A stretch of DNA of 64,000 bases from Geomonas azotofigens (GCF_018919395.1 NZ_JAHLME010000003.1:62001-126000); one strand, 5' to 3'. Counted from the stretch's first letter, positions 26,778-36,702 are shown. The notes: generated by a model from the sequence alone, not told the origin. Numbers and translations are program-made.

Positions 26778-27575
26778 ATGTCCATCGCAAGAAATCTCAC
26801 CCGCATCTTCGCAGCCTGCTTCACCCTGGTTGTCATCGCTTTCGCCGCACCCGCCTTCGCCATGTCCGAAGGCTGCAGCGGGGAGTGCGCTTCCTGCCAC
26901 TCCATCACCCTGCAGGAGGCCAGTGGTCTCCTCAAGGGGATAGGACCGGTGACGGATGTGAAGCCGGCGCTGGTTCGCGGGTTGTACGAGGTGACCTTCG
27001 AGCAGGGTGGCAAAAGCGGCGTGGCCTACCTCGATTACGCCAAGAAACACATCATCGCCGGACAGGTGTTCGACATAGCGACCCGGCAGCCGGTGGCGAA
27101 CTCGGCCCAGGCGAAGCAGGAACAGAAGACGTCCAAGGAGCGGCTTGATCCCGCGACGATCAGCACCGATCACGCGCTGGTCATGGGCAACCCCAAGGGG
27201 AAGAAGAAGCTTTTCGTCTTCACCGACCCCGAGTGCCCCTTCTGCGCCAAGGCGCACATCGAGCTCAAAAAATTGGCGTCTCTTGAACCGGATCTTTGCA
27301 TCTACATAAAGCTCTATCCGCTCAAGATACATCCCAGGTCTTTTGACAAGTCGCGGGTGATCCTTTCCAGGAATGCGGTGGAACTGCTGGAGAAGTCGCT
27401 TGCCGGGCAGGCGCTGCCGGCCGCTACGGAAAAGGACGCCAGAAAGCCTGTGGATGACACCATCAAGTTCGCCGAAAGTAACGGCATCTATTCCACGCCG
27501 ACCCTGGTGCTTCCGGACGGCCGCATCATGGTGGGATACCGGGACGCGAAGGCGATGCAGGAGTTGTTGCGGTAG
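26778..27575 (+). CDS. exported DsbC-like thiol:disulfide protein with a CxxCH motif
   Basis: 265 aa. Signal peptide at 1-28 (APAFA-MS). A DsbC-like N-terminal domain (about 45-105) precedes a thioredoxin-fold domain with C153-P-F-C156 and the cis-Pro segment STPTLVLPDG near 240. Unusual: a C33-x3-C37-A-S-C40-H41 stretch right after the signal peptide contains the c-type heme motif CxxCH. It could be a heme site or an extra thiol pair. The GAGGT ribosome site and sigma-54 promoter place it first in the PilY1 operon. The very Cys-rich PilY1 next door (about 90 nt downstream) is an obvious disulfide-isomerisation client. Confidence 0.85.
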   Translation: MSIARNLTRIFAACFTLVVIAFAAPAFAMSEGCSGECASCHSITLQEASGLLKGIGPVTDVKPALVRGLYEVTFEQGGKSGVAYLDYAKKHIIAGQVFDIATRQPVANSAQAKQEQKTSKERLDPATISTDHALVMGNPKGKKKLFVFTDPECPFCAKAHIELKKLASLEPDLCIYIKLYPLKIHPRSFDKSRVILSRNAVELLEKSLAGQALPAATEKDARKPVDDTIKFAESNGIYSTPTLVLPDGRIMVGYRDAKAMQELLR

Positions 27576-27664
27576 AAGCCGCGCAGCTTTCTCCACTGGC
27601 CGTTGTCGAGAGCCTGGAGAACATGATGGACCCTATTCCAGATGAATTTCACCGAGGTGCGCCC

Positions 27665-30600
27665 ATGAGACTTGCAACAAAGATCCTGTCACAGTGTTTG
27701 TTCTTGATGCTGCTGTCGCCGTTGGCATCCCAGTCGGCTACTTTGAACGATTACTGCGTGGTCCCGCCGTTCATCCAGGAGATAGCCAAGCCAAACCTGC
27801 TGATGATCATCGACAACTCGGCGAGCATGTACGACTTGGCCTACGTCGACAAGGGGAGAAAGACCTGTTCGGGCGACACCTCGTACGCCTGCGACTCGGA
27901 CGCGACCTGCGCCGCGGTCGGCAAGGGGACCTGCACCCACTTCCTGAGGGAGCCGTACTACTGCTACGACCAGACCTTCTCCAGCGCCAACAGCTACGTC
28001 GGCTATTTCGACAGTACCAAATACTACCAGTACGATTTTGATGCAAATCAGTTCAGTGAAGTCGGCAGCATTCCGACATCCTGCGCCGTTGCCGCATCGA
28101 GCACCTCGACCGGCAGTGTCATCTGCAAGATCAGGCCCGGCGTGCTCCACGTGAACATGGGCAAGGGGGACGCCTCCGGCACCCACTATTTCTACGCCTC
28201 GGGGAAATACCTGAACTGGATCACCGCCTCCAAATTCGACGTGGAAAAGCAGGTGCTGACCGGCGGGAAATACGTAGCCAAGGTCTGCTCGAAAGACACC
28301 AACAAGTCATGCCTCGCCGACGGCGACTGCACGGTCAATGGCAACACCGACACCTGCGTCAACGCGTCGAGCTTCATGCAGCCCGAGTCGCGCGGGTGCG
28401 TCGGACGCGGGTTCGTAAAAGAGGCGCTGACGAACGACTTCGTCAACTACACCACTGACGCGGACAACACCAACACGTCGTTGCAGATCGCCTTCACCGT
28501 CCAGGGGCCGCCCAATCCCGTCCCCACCGCGCCGACCCCCGGCGGACAGACCTACATCAGCGTCTTCGGCGGCAAAGACTACGACTTCGGAAAGTGCCAG
28601 GCGGCTATCGACGCTATCGCGACGGGCACAAACGCCACCATCAAAAGCACCGTGGCCGACTGCCTTACCTCCTCTGCGCCCACCACGGGGTACTGCCAGC
28701 AAAAAACCACCCAGAGCTGCACGACGTCTTCCCAGTGCGTGCAGAACAGCACCTACTCCACGACCACCAACGTGTGCAGCGGTGCCACCAACCTCTCCTG
28801 TACCAGCAACGCGAACTGCTCGATCCCGGAAACCAAAACCTGCGCGAAGGTACCTTCCCAGGTCTGCAACCTTGACAGTGACTGTCAGATTAGCATCCCG
28901 GAAAAACTCGGGACCTGCGGTAGTTATTCACCCGGCCTTTCGCAAGGGGCATCGAACCAGTATCCCACCAGTTGCCGGACCAACGCGAACTGCAGCTTCA
29001 GTCATGGCAACACCAACTATACCGGTACGTGCAGCGGCTATGTCGCAGCCCAGGCCATTAATAACGGCCCCTGCCAATCCACCTTGGCCCAGAACTTCGG
29101 CACCTGTGTTTCGAACTACACCGGTCCCTGCGTCCTGGAGGATGCCGCAACCAAAACCAAGGTCTCCTTCCAGCAGTCCATGCAGGCCTGCTGGCAGCTA
29201 AGGGAAGGGCACGCCATCGGCAGTGACGACATCAATACCGTCATCAACCAGTGCTCCGATATCTACGGCAACTTCTATACCTGCTCCAACAACACCCTGC
29301 AGACCTGCGGCGGCACCAACGATACCACCACGTGCGGGTCCGGGACCTGTGTCGGCGGGCCGCTGGCGATCGGGCCGGGCAGCCCGGCGCTCCTCTGCGG
29401 GCAGGGGTGGGAAGGGCAGTACTACGAGAAAAACTCCGCCGGCGCCTGGGTCCTCAAGGCCGGCTACGACAAATTCAGCCAGGCGATGCTGGACACCCAT
29501 ACCGCGTTCTGCAACTCGTTGAATACGCCGGTGGTCACCGACCCCACCGACTCCCCGTCGGACACTTCCGTCTCCGACAACCTCCCGGCCATCCTGAGCG
29601 GCATCGGTGTCGAGGCCCAGATGGGGGCTCCCTTCGCAACCATGCGGGTCCGAATCGCCGCGAACACCCCTCCGAGCGGGCTGGTGCAGGAATTCGAAAA
29701 CAAGATACGCATCGGCTTGATGACCTTCAACGCGGTCGGCTCCAAGACCGAGGTTGACAACAGCCTGCTCCCGGCGACCAAGGTCTGCTCCAACGCGCCC
29801 GAAAGGACCTGCGCTACCGCTGCGGACTGCGGAACCGGCAACAGCTGCAATGCCGTGACCGACAAGGACGGGGCGCAGGTTCTCTCCCTGGTCGGGAAGG
29901 GGCACTGCAAAGTCACCACGGGCACCGCGTGCACCAAGAGCGCACACTGCCCCACAGGCGAAGTGTGCGTAAGCGACGGCGCCGGTACGCACACCTCGAC
30001 CGGCCTCGTCAACAGCATCGACGCCCTGCGCGCCTCCACCTGGACCCCATTCTCCGAGGCCTTCTACGATGCCATAGGCTACTTCGCCATGTCCCCCAGC
30101 GACACCACGGGCAAGAGCAGCCGCACAGACCTCAGGCTGAACAGCGACGATTTCCCCTCCGACATGAACCCTTCGGAGTACGTCTGCCAATCCAACAACA
30201 TCCTGCTGGTCACCGACGGCGCCTCCACGGCCGACCAGAACGGCGACGTCGGGGACGTGGTGAATACCTATAAAGGTGTCTCCGGCAATGTCACCGGGAC
30301 CTGCCCCAAATATGCGGGGAGCAAGAACCTCGACGACTTGGCCTGGCTGGCCCGCCACCGCAACATCAACGCGTTCTCCAGGACCTCGGCCTCGACCGAA
30401 GTGCCGGTCAAGAAGAACCAGATGATCTCCACCTACGTCGTCTTCAACGGCGCCGACAACGGCGAATCCGGCGAGTGCGACAACCTGAGCCTGCTCAGCA
30501 ACACGGCGAGCAAGGGGGGAACCGACCTCCTGAGAGCCGACATTCCGGACCAGTACCAGGAGACCCTGCGCAAGGCGTTCGAAGCCGTCGCCGGCGGTAC

Positions 30601-33280
30601 CGCATCGGGTACCGCGGCGTCGATCCTCAGTAACAGCGAGGGGAGCGGGGCCAACATCCTCCAGGCGGTGTTCTACCCCTCCAAGGATTTCGAAACCCCG
30701 ACCGGACAGACCACGCCCACCTTCGCGAGATGGATCGGAGAGGTGCAAAATCTCTGGTACTACGTGGATCCCTTCATCGGCAACAGCACCGTGCGCGAGG
30801 ACACCAACACCAACAATGACCTCGACATCGTCAACGACTACGTGGTCGACTTCCAGTTCAAAGGGGGCGAGACGCTGGCGGTGCTGACCAAGGACACCAA
30901 CGGCGACGGCGCCGGTGACACCGTCGTCACCACGGCGATGGACTCCAGGGTGAAAAACCAGGGATTCTGCACCAACAGCACCACCCCCACCAGTTCGTCT
31001 TATAGCAAATGCGCCACGGATGCCGGCTGCATTACAGGTGAGACCTGCGTGGTCCAGGGCGTGGTCAACGCGGACGACGTGCACAGCCTGTGGCGTGCCG
31101 GCAGGACGCTGTGGGAGCGCAACCTCGATAACAGCCACCGCACGCTCTTCACCTACCTGTACGGCACCACTGCTTCTGGTTGCACGGGAGCCTTCTCCGG
31201 CAGCGGATTGTACGACCTGGCCGCCGCCGCCAGAAACTGGGACACCATCAACGCCAACGACAAGTGCATCCTGAAGAGCGTCCTGCAGGCATCCAGCGAT
31301 GACGAGGCCAAGAACATCCTCAAGTTCGCCGAGGGGTACGACTACAAGGACTACGATTCCTCCACCAACAGCATTCCCGGGACCATCGACAACAAGATAC
31401 CCAGGAAGCGCACCGTGCAGAGAAACGGCCTCAGTAAGGTCTGGAAACTGGGTGACGTCATCACCTCCACCCCCCGCATCCAGTCCTTCAACAAGCTGAA
31501 CAACTATCACCTTGACGTGCCGGCGGGGTACGCCGACACCACGTATGCCAACGACGCCACCCAAACCGGTTTCGCCAACTCCACCACGTACAAGGAAAGA
31601 GGGATGGCTTACGCCGGGGCCAACGACGGCATGCTGCACGCCTTCAACCTCGGTTCGCTGACCGTCTCCGGTACCGGTCCCGTCAAGGCCACTCTGAACG
31701 ACAACGGCTCCACCCTGGGCAAGGAGATGTGGGCCTTCCTGCCGAAGCACGTGCTTCCGTACCTGAAGTACCTGGCGGACCCCGACTACAGCCATCTCTA
31801 CCTCGTTGACGGCCCCACGCGCCTGGTCGACGCCAGCATCGGCACCGATTATGCCAACGCCACCGCGCCCTACGTTGCCGCGGGATGCAACTCCACCGAC
31901 GACAAATACTGGGCCTGCAAGAGGGACGGGGCCACCACCAACAACAAGAGCTGGCGTACCATCCTGATCGGCAGCATGGGGGTGGGGGGCGCTTCCGCAA
32001 ATGCAGGCGCGACCTGCACCGACTGCATCAAGACCCCGGTCGACGGCGTGGGGTACTCGTCCTACTATGCCCTCGATATCACCAATCCCGCCAATCCGAC
32101 CTATCTCTGGGAGTTCTCGGATGCCAACCTCGGGGCTGCCACAACCGGCGCCGCCGTGGTCCGTATCGCCCACACCTTCACCGCATCCGACGGGGTTTAC
32201 GGCAAGGAAGGGAGCACCCCGACCAACGGCCGCTGGTTCGCGGTCATCGGCAACGGACCGAGCGGACCGATCGACACCACCTACCATCAGTTCAAAGGGA
32301 AATCCAACGGTCCGCTGCGGCTGTTCATCCTGGACCTGAAAACCGGCAGTGCTTTCGATCCGATCGTCACCTCGATCAATAACGCCTTCGCCGGGGCCAT
32401 CGGCCCGGGGCCGATCGACACCGACCGCAGCAAGAGGACCGACCCCGGGTTCTATTCGGACGATGCCGTCTACTTCGGCTACGCCAACTGCAGCGGGAAC
32501 TGCGGCACGGACACCCCCACCTGGGACGGCGGCATCATGAGGCTTTTGACCAACGAGAGCTCAGACGTGAGCACGTGGTCCCTCAGCACCCTGGTAAGCG
32601 GTATCGGCCCGGTAACGACCGCGGTCAGCAAGATTCAGGACCGCAAAAACCACAACCTCTGGCTCTACTCCGGTTCCGGCCGTTACTTCTTCAAAGGGGA
32701 TGATTCGTCCGCCGCCGGGAAGATCTTCGCGGTGAAGGAACCGTGTTACGACACGGTCAACGATGACATCTACAAGAAGAACATCATCGATGGGCAGTCT
32801 CCCAAATGCACCGCCGCAATCGCCTTCTCGACCTCCGATTTCGCCAACCAGACCAGCGACATCAACTCGGTGACCGGAAAGAAGGGGTGGTACATCGACC
32901 TTGGGGCGGAAGACACCACCAACAAGTACGGCGCCGAGCGGATCATCACCGAACCTGTGGCCATGGGCAACGGGGCGGTCTTCTTCACCTCGTTCATGCC
33001 CTCCACCGACATCTGCAACTATGGCGGCAACTCGTACCTGTGGGGTATGCGTTACGACACCGGGGGGGCCGCTTCCGCGGGGCAGTTGAAGGGAAAGGCC
33101 CTGGTCCAGGTTTCAACCGGCAGCTTCGAGGAAATCGACCTCTCCACCGCTCTCACCTCGAACCTGAACAGGAGGATGGCGGTGCCGATGGTCGGTAAAC
33201 CGCCGACCGACCCTCCGCCGATCGTGTCCAGTTCCGGCAATAAGCCACTGAGAAGGATTCTGCACATACAGGAAAAATAA
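27665..33280 (+). CDS. pilY1: giant cysteine-rich PilY1-type tip adhesin
   Basis: 1871 aa from the ATG at 27665, where a signal peptide (1-25) and a GAGGTG site begin; an ATG 42 bases upstream lacks both. A VWA-like domain starts with D50-N-S52-A-S54 (MIDAS). Residues about 65-1130 hold nine modules of the form C-x5-C-x(4-11)-C, for example SCLADGDC, TCATAADC and ACTKSAHC. A DTNGDGAGD calcium-type loop lies near 1077. The C-terminal half has the PilY1/PilC beta-propeller with YAGANDGMLHAFN near 1315. PilY1 proteins sit at the pilus tip and aid assembly, adhesion and surface sensing. The known PilY1 is about 1160 aa, so this one is much longer. FimT follows 2 nt later. Confidence 0.93.
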   Translation: MRLATKILSQCLFLMLLSPLASQSATLNDYCVVPPFIQEIAKPNLLMIIDNSASMYDLAYVDKGRKTCSGDTSYACDSDATCAAVGKGTCTHFLREPYYCYDQTFSSANSYVGYFDSTKYYQYDFDANQFSEVGSIPTSCAVAASSTSTGSVICKIRPGVLHVNMGKGDASGTHYFYASGKYLNWITASKFDVEKQVLTGGKYVAKVCSKDTNKSCLADGDCTVNGNTDTCVNASSFMQPESRGCVGRGFVKEALTNDFVNYTTDADNTNTSLQIAFTVQGPPNPVPTAPTPGGQTYISVFGGKDYDFGKCQAAIDAIATGTNATIKSTVADCLTSSAPTTGYCQQKTTQSCTTSSQCVQNSTYSTTTNVCSGATNLSCTSNANCSIPETKTCAKVPSQVCNLDSDCQISIPEKLGTCGSYSPGLSQGASNQYPTSCRTNANCSFSHGNTNYTGTCSGYVAAQAINNGPCQSTLAQNFGTCVSNYTGPCVLEDAATKTKVSFQQSMQACWQLREGHAIGSDDINTVINQCSDIYGNFYTCSNNTLQTCGGTNDTTTCGSGTCVGGPLAIGPGSPALLCGQGWEGQYYEKNSAGAWVLKAGYDKFSQAMLDTHTAFCNSLNTPVVTDPTDSPSDTSVSDNLPAILSGIGVEAQMGAPFATMRVRIAANTPPSGLVQEFENKIRIGLMTFNAVGSKTEVDNSLLPATKVCSNAPERTCATAADCGTGNSCNAVTDKDGAQVLSLVGKGHCKVTTGTACTKSAHCPTGEVCVSDGAGTHTSTGLVNSIDALRASTWTPFSEAFYDAIGYFAMSPSDTTGKSSRTDLRLNSDDFPSDMNPSEYVCQSNNILLVTDGASTADQNGDVGDVVNTYKGVSGNVTGTCPKYAGSKNLDDLAWLARHRNINAFSRTSASTEVPVKKNQMISTYVVFNGADNGESGECDNLSLLSNTASKGGTDLLRADIPDQYQETLRKAFEAVAGGTASGTAASILSNSEGSGANILQAVFYPSKDFETPTGQTTPTFARWIGEVQNLWYYVDPFIGNSTVREDTNTNNDLDIVNDYVVDFQFKGGETLAVLTKDTNGDGAGDTVVTTAMDSRVKNQGFCTNSTTPTSSSYSKCATDAGCITGETCVVQGVVNADDVHSLWRAGRTLWERNLDNSHRTLFTYLYGTTASGCTGAFSGSGLYDLAAAARNWDTINANDKCILKSVLQASSDDEAKNILKFAEGYDYKDYDSSTNSIPGTIDNKIPRKRTVQRNGLSKVWKLGDVITSTPRIQSFNKLNNYHLDVPAGYADTTYANDATQTGFANSTTYKERGMAYAGANDGMLHAFNLGSLTVSGTGPVKATLNDNGSTLGKEMWAFLPKHVLPYLKYLADPDYSHLYLVDGPTRLVDASIGTDYANATAPYVAAGCNSTDDKYWACKRDGATTNNKSWRTILIGSMGVGGASANAGATCTDCIKTPVDGVGYSSYYALDITNPANPTYLWEFSDANLGAATTGAAVVRIAHTFTASDGVYGKEGSTPTNGRWFAVIGNGPSGPIDTTYHQFKGKSNGPLRLFILDLKTGSAFDPIVTSINNAFAGAIGPGPIDTDRSKRTDPGFYSDDAVYFGYANCSGNCGTDTPTWDGGIMRLLTNESSDVSTWSLSTLVSGIGPVTTAVSKIQDRKNHNLWLYSGSGRYFFKGDDSSAAGKIFAVKEPCYDTVNDDIYKKNIIDGQSPKCTAAIAFSTSDFANQTSDINSVTGKKGWYIDLGAEDTTNKYGAERIITEPVAMGNGAVFFTSFMPSTDICNYGGNSYLWGMRYDTGGAASAGQLKGKALVQVSTGSFEEIDLSTALTSNLNRRMAVPMVGKPPTDPPPIVSSSGNKPLRRILHIQEK

Positions 33281-33282
33281 TT

Positions 33283-33750
33283 ATGGATCGACGCGGATTC
33301 ACAGTGATCGAACTGATAGTCGTGGTCGCCCTGATGGGGTTTTTGGCGGCGCTGGGAACCGTTCAGTTCAACGTCTATATGAAGAAATCACAGATCACCT
33401 CCCAGACCAGGACGCTCTACGGTGAGTTGATGCAGTACCGTTTAAAGGCGTTCCACGAGAAGAGGAACTGGACGTTCAAATTTACAGACTCCGGCTACGG
33501 GATCTATTCATCGGTCAACGTGGCGGTGTCGCCGGTACGGTCGGTTGAACTGAAGCATCACGTGACGAGCAGCGACACCGCGAATGTGACCTTCGACGGC
33601 CAAGGGGGGAGCACCGCCGCGGCGAAGGCCATCTGCGTCGACACCCAAAACGAGGCCACGGTCGATTCGGTTGTCATTTCCACATCAAGGGTTTTGATCG
33701 GGAAAAAAGGTGAAGGGAGTTGTGATAGTGCACATATTACCGCGCAATGA
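33283..33750 (+). CDS. minor pilin, FimT/GspH type (set 1)
   Basis: 155 aa. Short leader MDRRG then the prepilin site G/FTVIELIVVVALMGFLAALGT, with Glu at +5 and a hydrophobic helix. This is a type IV class III signal cut by PilD. A C-terminal beta-rich domain (STSRVLIGKKG near the end) is typical of GspH/FimT. The ATG is 2 nt after pilY1. The last 23 bases overlap the next gene. It starts a FimT-PilV-PilW-PilX series that is repeated at 36208-38870. Confidence 0.88.
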   Translation: MDRRGFTVIELIVVVALMGFLAALGTVQFNVYMKKSQITSQTRTLYGELMQYRLKAFHEKRNWTFKFTDSGYGIYSSVNVAVSPVRSVELKHHVTSSDTANVTFDGQGGSTAAAKAICVDTQNEATVDSVVISTSRVLIGKKGEGSCDSAHITAQ

Positions 33751-34117
33751 ATCCGGGTTCACACTGGTAGAACTGATGGTGGCCATGCTGATCATGATGG
33801 TCGGCCTGGTGGGGCTTTTACAGACGGTCAACATCGCCATCGAGTACAACCTGAAAAACCAGATGCGCAACGAGGTAGCCCGCGTCGCGCAAGACCAGAT
33901 GAACGGGATGCGCGCACGCGCATTCGACGCGGTCTCCGCGGTCGCCACCACCAGTGTCAATACCAGCCTGAGAAACATCAACAGGCAGTACGTGGTCACC
34001 AGGACCAAGTCTCCGATCAACTCCACCACTGACAGCTACCAGGTGGACGTGAGATGGAAGTACAAGAACGTTTCCACGACCTACTCGATAGCTTCTACAA
34101 GGAGTCGCACCGAATGA
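33728..34117 (+). CDS. pilV: minor pilin, PilV type (set 1)
   Basis: 129 aa from the GTG at 33728, chosen because AAGGGAG lies 8 nt upstream; an earlier GTG (33710) would add six residues. Leader MHILPRNESG then FTLVELMVAMLIMMVGLVGLLQ, the PilV-type N-terminal helix (MxVGLxGLLQ). It overlaps FimT by 23 nt, and its stop overlaps the next ATG (ATGA). PilV-type minor pilins prime pilus assembly and help surface-expose PilY1 in other systems. Confidence 0.85.
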   Translation: MHILPRNESGFTLVELMVAMLIMMVGLVGLLQTVNIAIEYNLKNQMRNEVARVAQDQMNGMRARAFDAVSAVATTSVNTSLRNINRQYVVTRTKSPINSTTDSYQVDVRWKYKNVSTTYSIASTRSRTE

Positions 34118-35313
34118 GCCCCCTGCGTCGTCCAGGTTTTCTCGTGCGCCACGTCCTCCGTTCCAGGAAGGGGTTCACCCTGGTTGAGTTGATCGTGGTC
34201 ATGGGCATCTTCATGTTCATCATCATCATCAGCAGTGAAGCCTTCAACAAGCTCCTGACCCTCTCCACCCAGCAGACCAAGTCCGCGGAGAGCGACACGC
34301 AAGGCATCTTGGGGCTGGAGATGCTGCGGATCGACCTGCAGCACGCCGGCTATGGACTGCCGTGGGAACTCACCTTCCAGGACAACTTTGAGGAGGCGCA
34401 GGCCGCGTCGGGGTCGCTGGCGCCGGGTGTCGATCCCAAGGACTACAACGACAACCACAACACCAGCACCGACACCAACAAGGTGCCCCGCGCGGTGCAG
34501 GCCGGGACCTCGCCATCCGGAAGCGATTACCTGGTGCTCAAATCGACCCTGATCAACACCAGCGACACCAGTAAGAAATGGGCCTACGTGGAGGGTGTCG
34601 GCTCCACCAGCACGCTCAAGGCGTGGGGGAACAACAATTTCGCCAGCGGCGAAAAGGTGGTGACCCTCAACTCCAAGAACAAGCAGTTGATTACCAGGCC
34701 GGTGGTCCCTCCCGCAGTGATGACCGCTGACGATTTCTCCTATGGGATCACCTCCGCCACCATGACCCCGCCGGATGGTTTTCAGCCCCCGTCCGAGTCG
34801 ACGGTCTACCTGGTGTACGGCGTATCCAGCGCCGGCAGCCTGCGCGTCCCCTACAACAGGGTCGACTACTACGTCAAGCGCCCCGCCTCCACCTCGGAGA
34901 TGCCGGCACGCTGCGCCCCCGGGACCGGCATCCTCTACAAGGCGGTCATGAACCACCCGGCCGGGGACTTCACCGAGCTGCCGCTATTGGAATGCGTGGC
35001 GGACATGCAGGTCGTCTTCCAACTCGATACCAACGGCGACGGCGGCGCGGACTCCTTCGCGACGCACACCGGCCTCAGCAGCCTCTCGGCGCGCGACATC
35101 AGGCAGCAGCTGAAGACCGTGAACGTCTACGTGGTGGCCCACGAGGGGGGCAAGGATGCCAACTTCAGTTACAACAAGGGGAAGGACCTGGCCGTCGGGG
35201 AAGGGTACGGCAGGACGCTGGACCTGCAGGCGCTGGTTGGCGGTGCCGACTACAAAAACTATCGTTGGAAAACGTACAAGATCAGCGTCAACCCGAAGAA
35301 CATCAATTATTGA
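34114..35313 (+). CDS. pilW: minor pilin, PilW type (set 1)
   Basis: 399 aa from the ATG at 34114 (AAGGAG upstream, 4-nt overlap with pilV); a longer frame starting 60 bases earlier lacks these. The leader is unusually long (about 19 residues) before the RKG/FTLVELIVVMGIFMFIIIIS prepilin helix. Residues after about 45 form a large soluble domain with LRIDLQHAGYGLPW (about 72-85), the segment shared by PilW proteins, and QLDTNGDGG near 325. Followed 21 nt later by pilX. Confidence 0.86.
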   Translation: MSPLRRPGFLVRHVLRSRKGFTLVELIVVMGIFMFIIIISSEAFNKLLTLSTQQTKSAESDTQGILGLEMLRIDLQHAGYGLPWELTFQDNFEEAQAASGSLAPGVDPKDYNDNHNTSTDTNKVPRAVQAGTSPSGSDYLVLKSTLINTSDTSKKWAYVEGVGSTSTLKAWGNNNFASGEKVVTLNSKNKQLITRPVVPPAVMTADDFSYGITSATMTPPDGFQPPSESTVYLVYGVSSAGSLRVPYNRVDYYVKRPASTSEMPARCAPGTGILYKAVMNHPAGDFTELPLLECVADMQVVFQLDTNGDGGADSFATHTGLSSLSARDIRQQLKTVNVYVVAHEGGKDANFSYNKGKDLAVGEGYGRTLDLQALVGGADYKNYRWKTYKISVNPKNINY

Positions 35314-35334
35314 TCCTCATAAACAGGTACCGTC

Positions 35335-35991
35335 ATGTCAACAGTCAGGAACGAAAATGGTATAGCTTTGGTGACGGCGCTGCTGTTCACCCTCATATCC
35401 CTCGGCATCATGATGGCGCTTCTGACCATCGTCATCCAGGGGACGCAGGTGAGCGCCGCGAACAAGATATACAAAAACGCCACGGAAGCGGGATACGGCG
35501 CCGTGGACCTGGTGACCAAAGACGTCTTCCCCGCCATCCTGAGCTCCGCGTTCGACTCGACCTATCAGGAGACCATGCAGAACAAGGTCGGGATGGTGCT
35601 GTCGTCGACCAATGCCTGCCTGACGCAGAAGATGACTACGTCCACCTCTTCGGTCAACTGGTCCTCCTGTTCCACCCTGGCGACCACCCCCTTGCCCAAG
35701 GAAGCTCCCGATTTGACGTTCACGCTTAAGGCGGCCAACGACCCTACAGGCTTCAAGATCTTCACCAAGATAGTAGATACCAAGTGCGGCGGCGATACCT
35801 CTGCCGGCCAGCCCTGCACCAATTCCGATACCTCCGGCGTCGACTACCTCGATGCGGGCGGAGGCGTGACCGCTGGCAGCGGTTCGGTGACGCCGCAGCA
35901 CAAGCCCGCGTATTTCCGCCTGGAAGTGCAGAGCGAACGTGCCGTGAACCCATCGGAAAAGGCCCAGATGTCGGTGCTGTACGGTTACTGA
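35335..35991 (+). CDS. pilX: minor pilin, PilX type (set 1)
   Basis: 218 aa. N-terminus MSTVRNENG-IALVTALLFTLISLGIMMALL, the PilX-type helix (GxALVTALL) that has no Glu at +5. PilX-like minor pilins cap the tip complex. The soluble part has few Cys and ends KAQMSVLYGY, nearly the same ending as the second copy (KARLSFLYAY), supporting their common origin. It ends the first minor-pilin set; a strong hairpin follows at 36031. Confidence 0.85.
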   Translation: MSTVRNENGIALVTALLFTLISLGIMMALLTIVIQGTQVSAANKIYKNATEAGYGAVDLVTKDVFPAILSSAFDSTYQETMQNKVGMVLSSTNACLTQKMTTSTSSVNWSSCSTLATTPLPKEAPDLTFTLKAANDPTGFKIFTKIVDTKCGGDTSAGQPCTNSDTSGVDYLDAGGGVTAGSGSVTPQHKPAYFRLEVQSERAVNPSEKAQMSVLYGY

Positions 35992-36030
35992 TCTCTGTGT
36001 AGCCGTCTCAGCGTCTCCCTAACCTCCCTA

Positions 36031-36058
36031 CGCCCCTCCGCCCGCCGGCGGAGGGGCG
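36031..36058 (+). terminator. strong hairpin between the two minor-pilin sets
   Basis: Perfect 12-bp GC-rich stem CGCCCCTCCGCC / GGCGGAGGGGCG with loop CGCC, followed by only ATTTCT. It may act as a partial terminator or processing site; the T-run is weak. Confidence 0.5.
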
Positions 36059-36207
36059 CATTTCTCCGCGGCAGGCCGTCCGCCCCGGTCCTCTCTTCAA
36101 TCCTCCCCACAGCTTTATTTTCTTCCGCGCTTTGCTAGTATTGGAAAGTTCAAATTTAAACGTGGCGACCGCGTAAGGCACCTCTACGTGCACCAGCGGG
36201 GGGAGCT

Positions 36208-36702
36208 ATGCGATCTGAAGGTTTTTCGCTGGTGGAGATGATGTTTATCGTGGCCATCGTCTCCATTTTGGCTGCCATAGGAACCCTGAGGTTCCGGGAA
36301 TACCAGCAGCGTTACCGCACGGAGGCCCAGACGCGGCAACTCTTCACGGAACTGCTCAACGTGCGGACCCAGGCCATCTACCAAAGAAGAGGGAAGCGAG
36401 TCAAGCTCTACGCCAACCGTTTCGAGGTGTACTCCTCGCTGCAGGACGGCGGCACCGTCAACCCGCTTCAAACACACCCGCTCCCCTATCCCGTTACCGC
36501 CACCAGCAACCTCAACCTCGTTGAAGGCGCCAACATCGATTTCGACGAGACCGGGGTCACCAACAGCTGGGGCTCCATCTGCGTTGAATCAGTCGACGGC
36601 AACGGCGGCTTCGACAGCGTGGTCCTTTCCACCACGAGGGTCAGCATCGGCAAGAGGGACAAAGGTGATGCCTGTGAAACTGATAGCATCACGCTCTGGT
36701 AG
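36208..36702 (+). CDS. minor pilin, FimT/GspH type (set 2)
   Basis: 164 aa. Leader MRSEG, then FSLVEMMFIVAIVSILAAIGTLRF with Glu at +5, a class III prepilin. The end of the protein (STTRVSIGKRDKGDAC) parallels STSRVLIGKKGEGSC of the first FimT, so the two are diverged paralogues. GGGGAG lies 5 nt upstream of the ATG. A 216-bp gap with a hairpin separates it from set 1; it may have its own promoter, but I see none that is convincing. Its 3' end overlaps pilV by 29 nt. Confidence 0.87.
   Translation: MRSEGFSLVEMMFIVAIVSILAAIGTLRFREYQQRYRTEAQTRQLFTELLNVRTQAIYQRRGKRVKLYANRFEVYSSLQDGGTVNPLQTHPLPYPVTATSNLNLVEGANIDFDETGVTNSWGSICVESVDGNGGFDSVVLSTTRVSIGKRDKGDACETDSITLW

Noticed and set aside
36150-36207. 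Sigma-54 promoter before minor-pilin set 2 (AGGCACC ... GTGCA)
   Set aside because: The GG-to-GC distance is one base too long and the TTGC element is missing.
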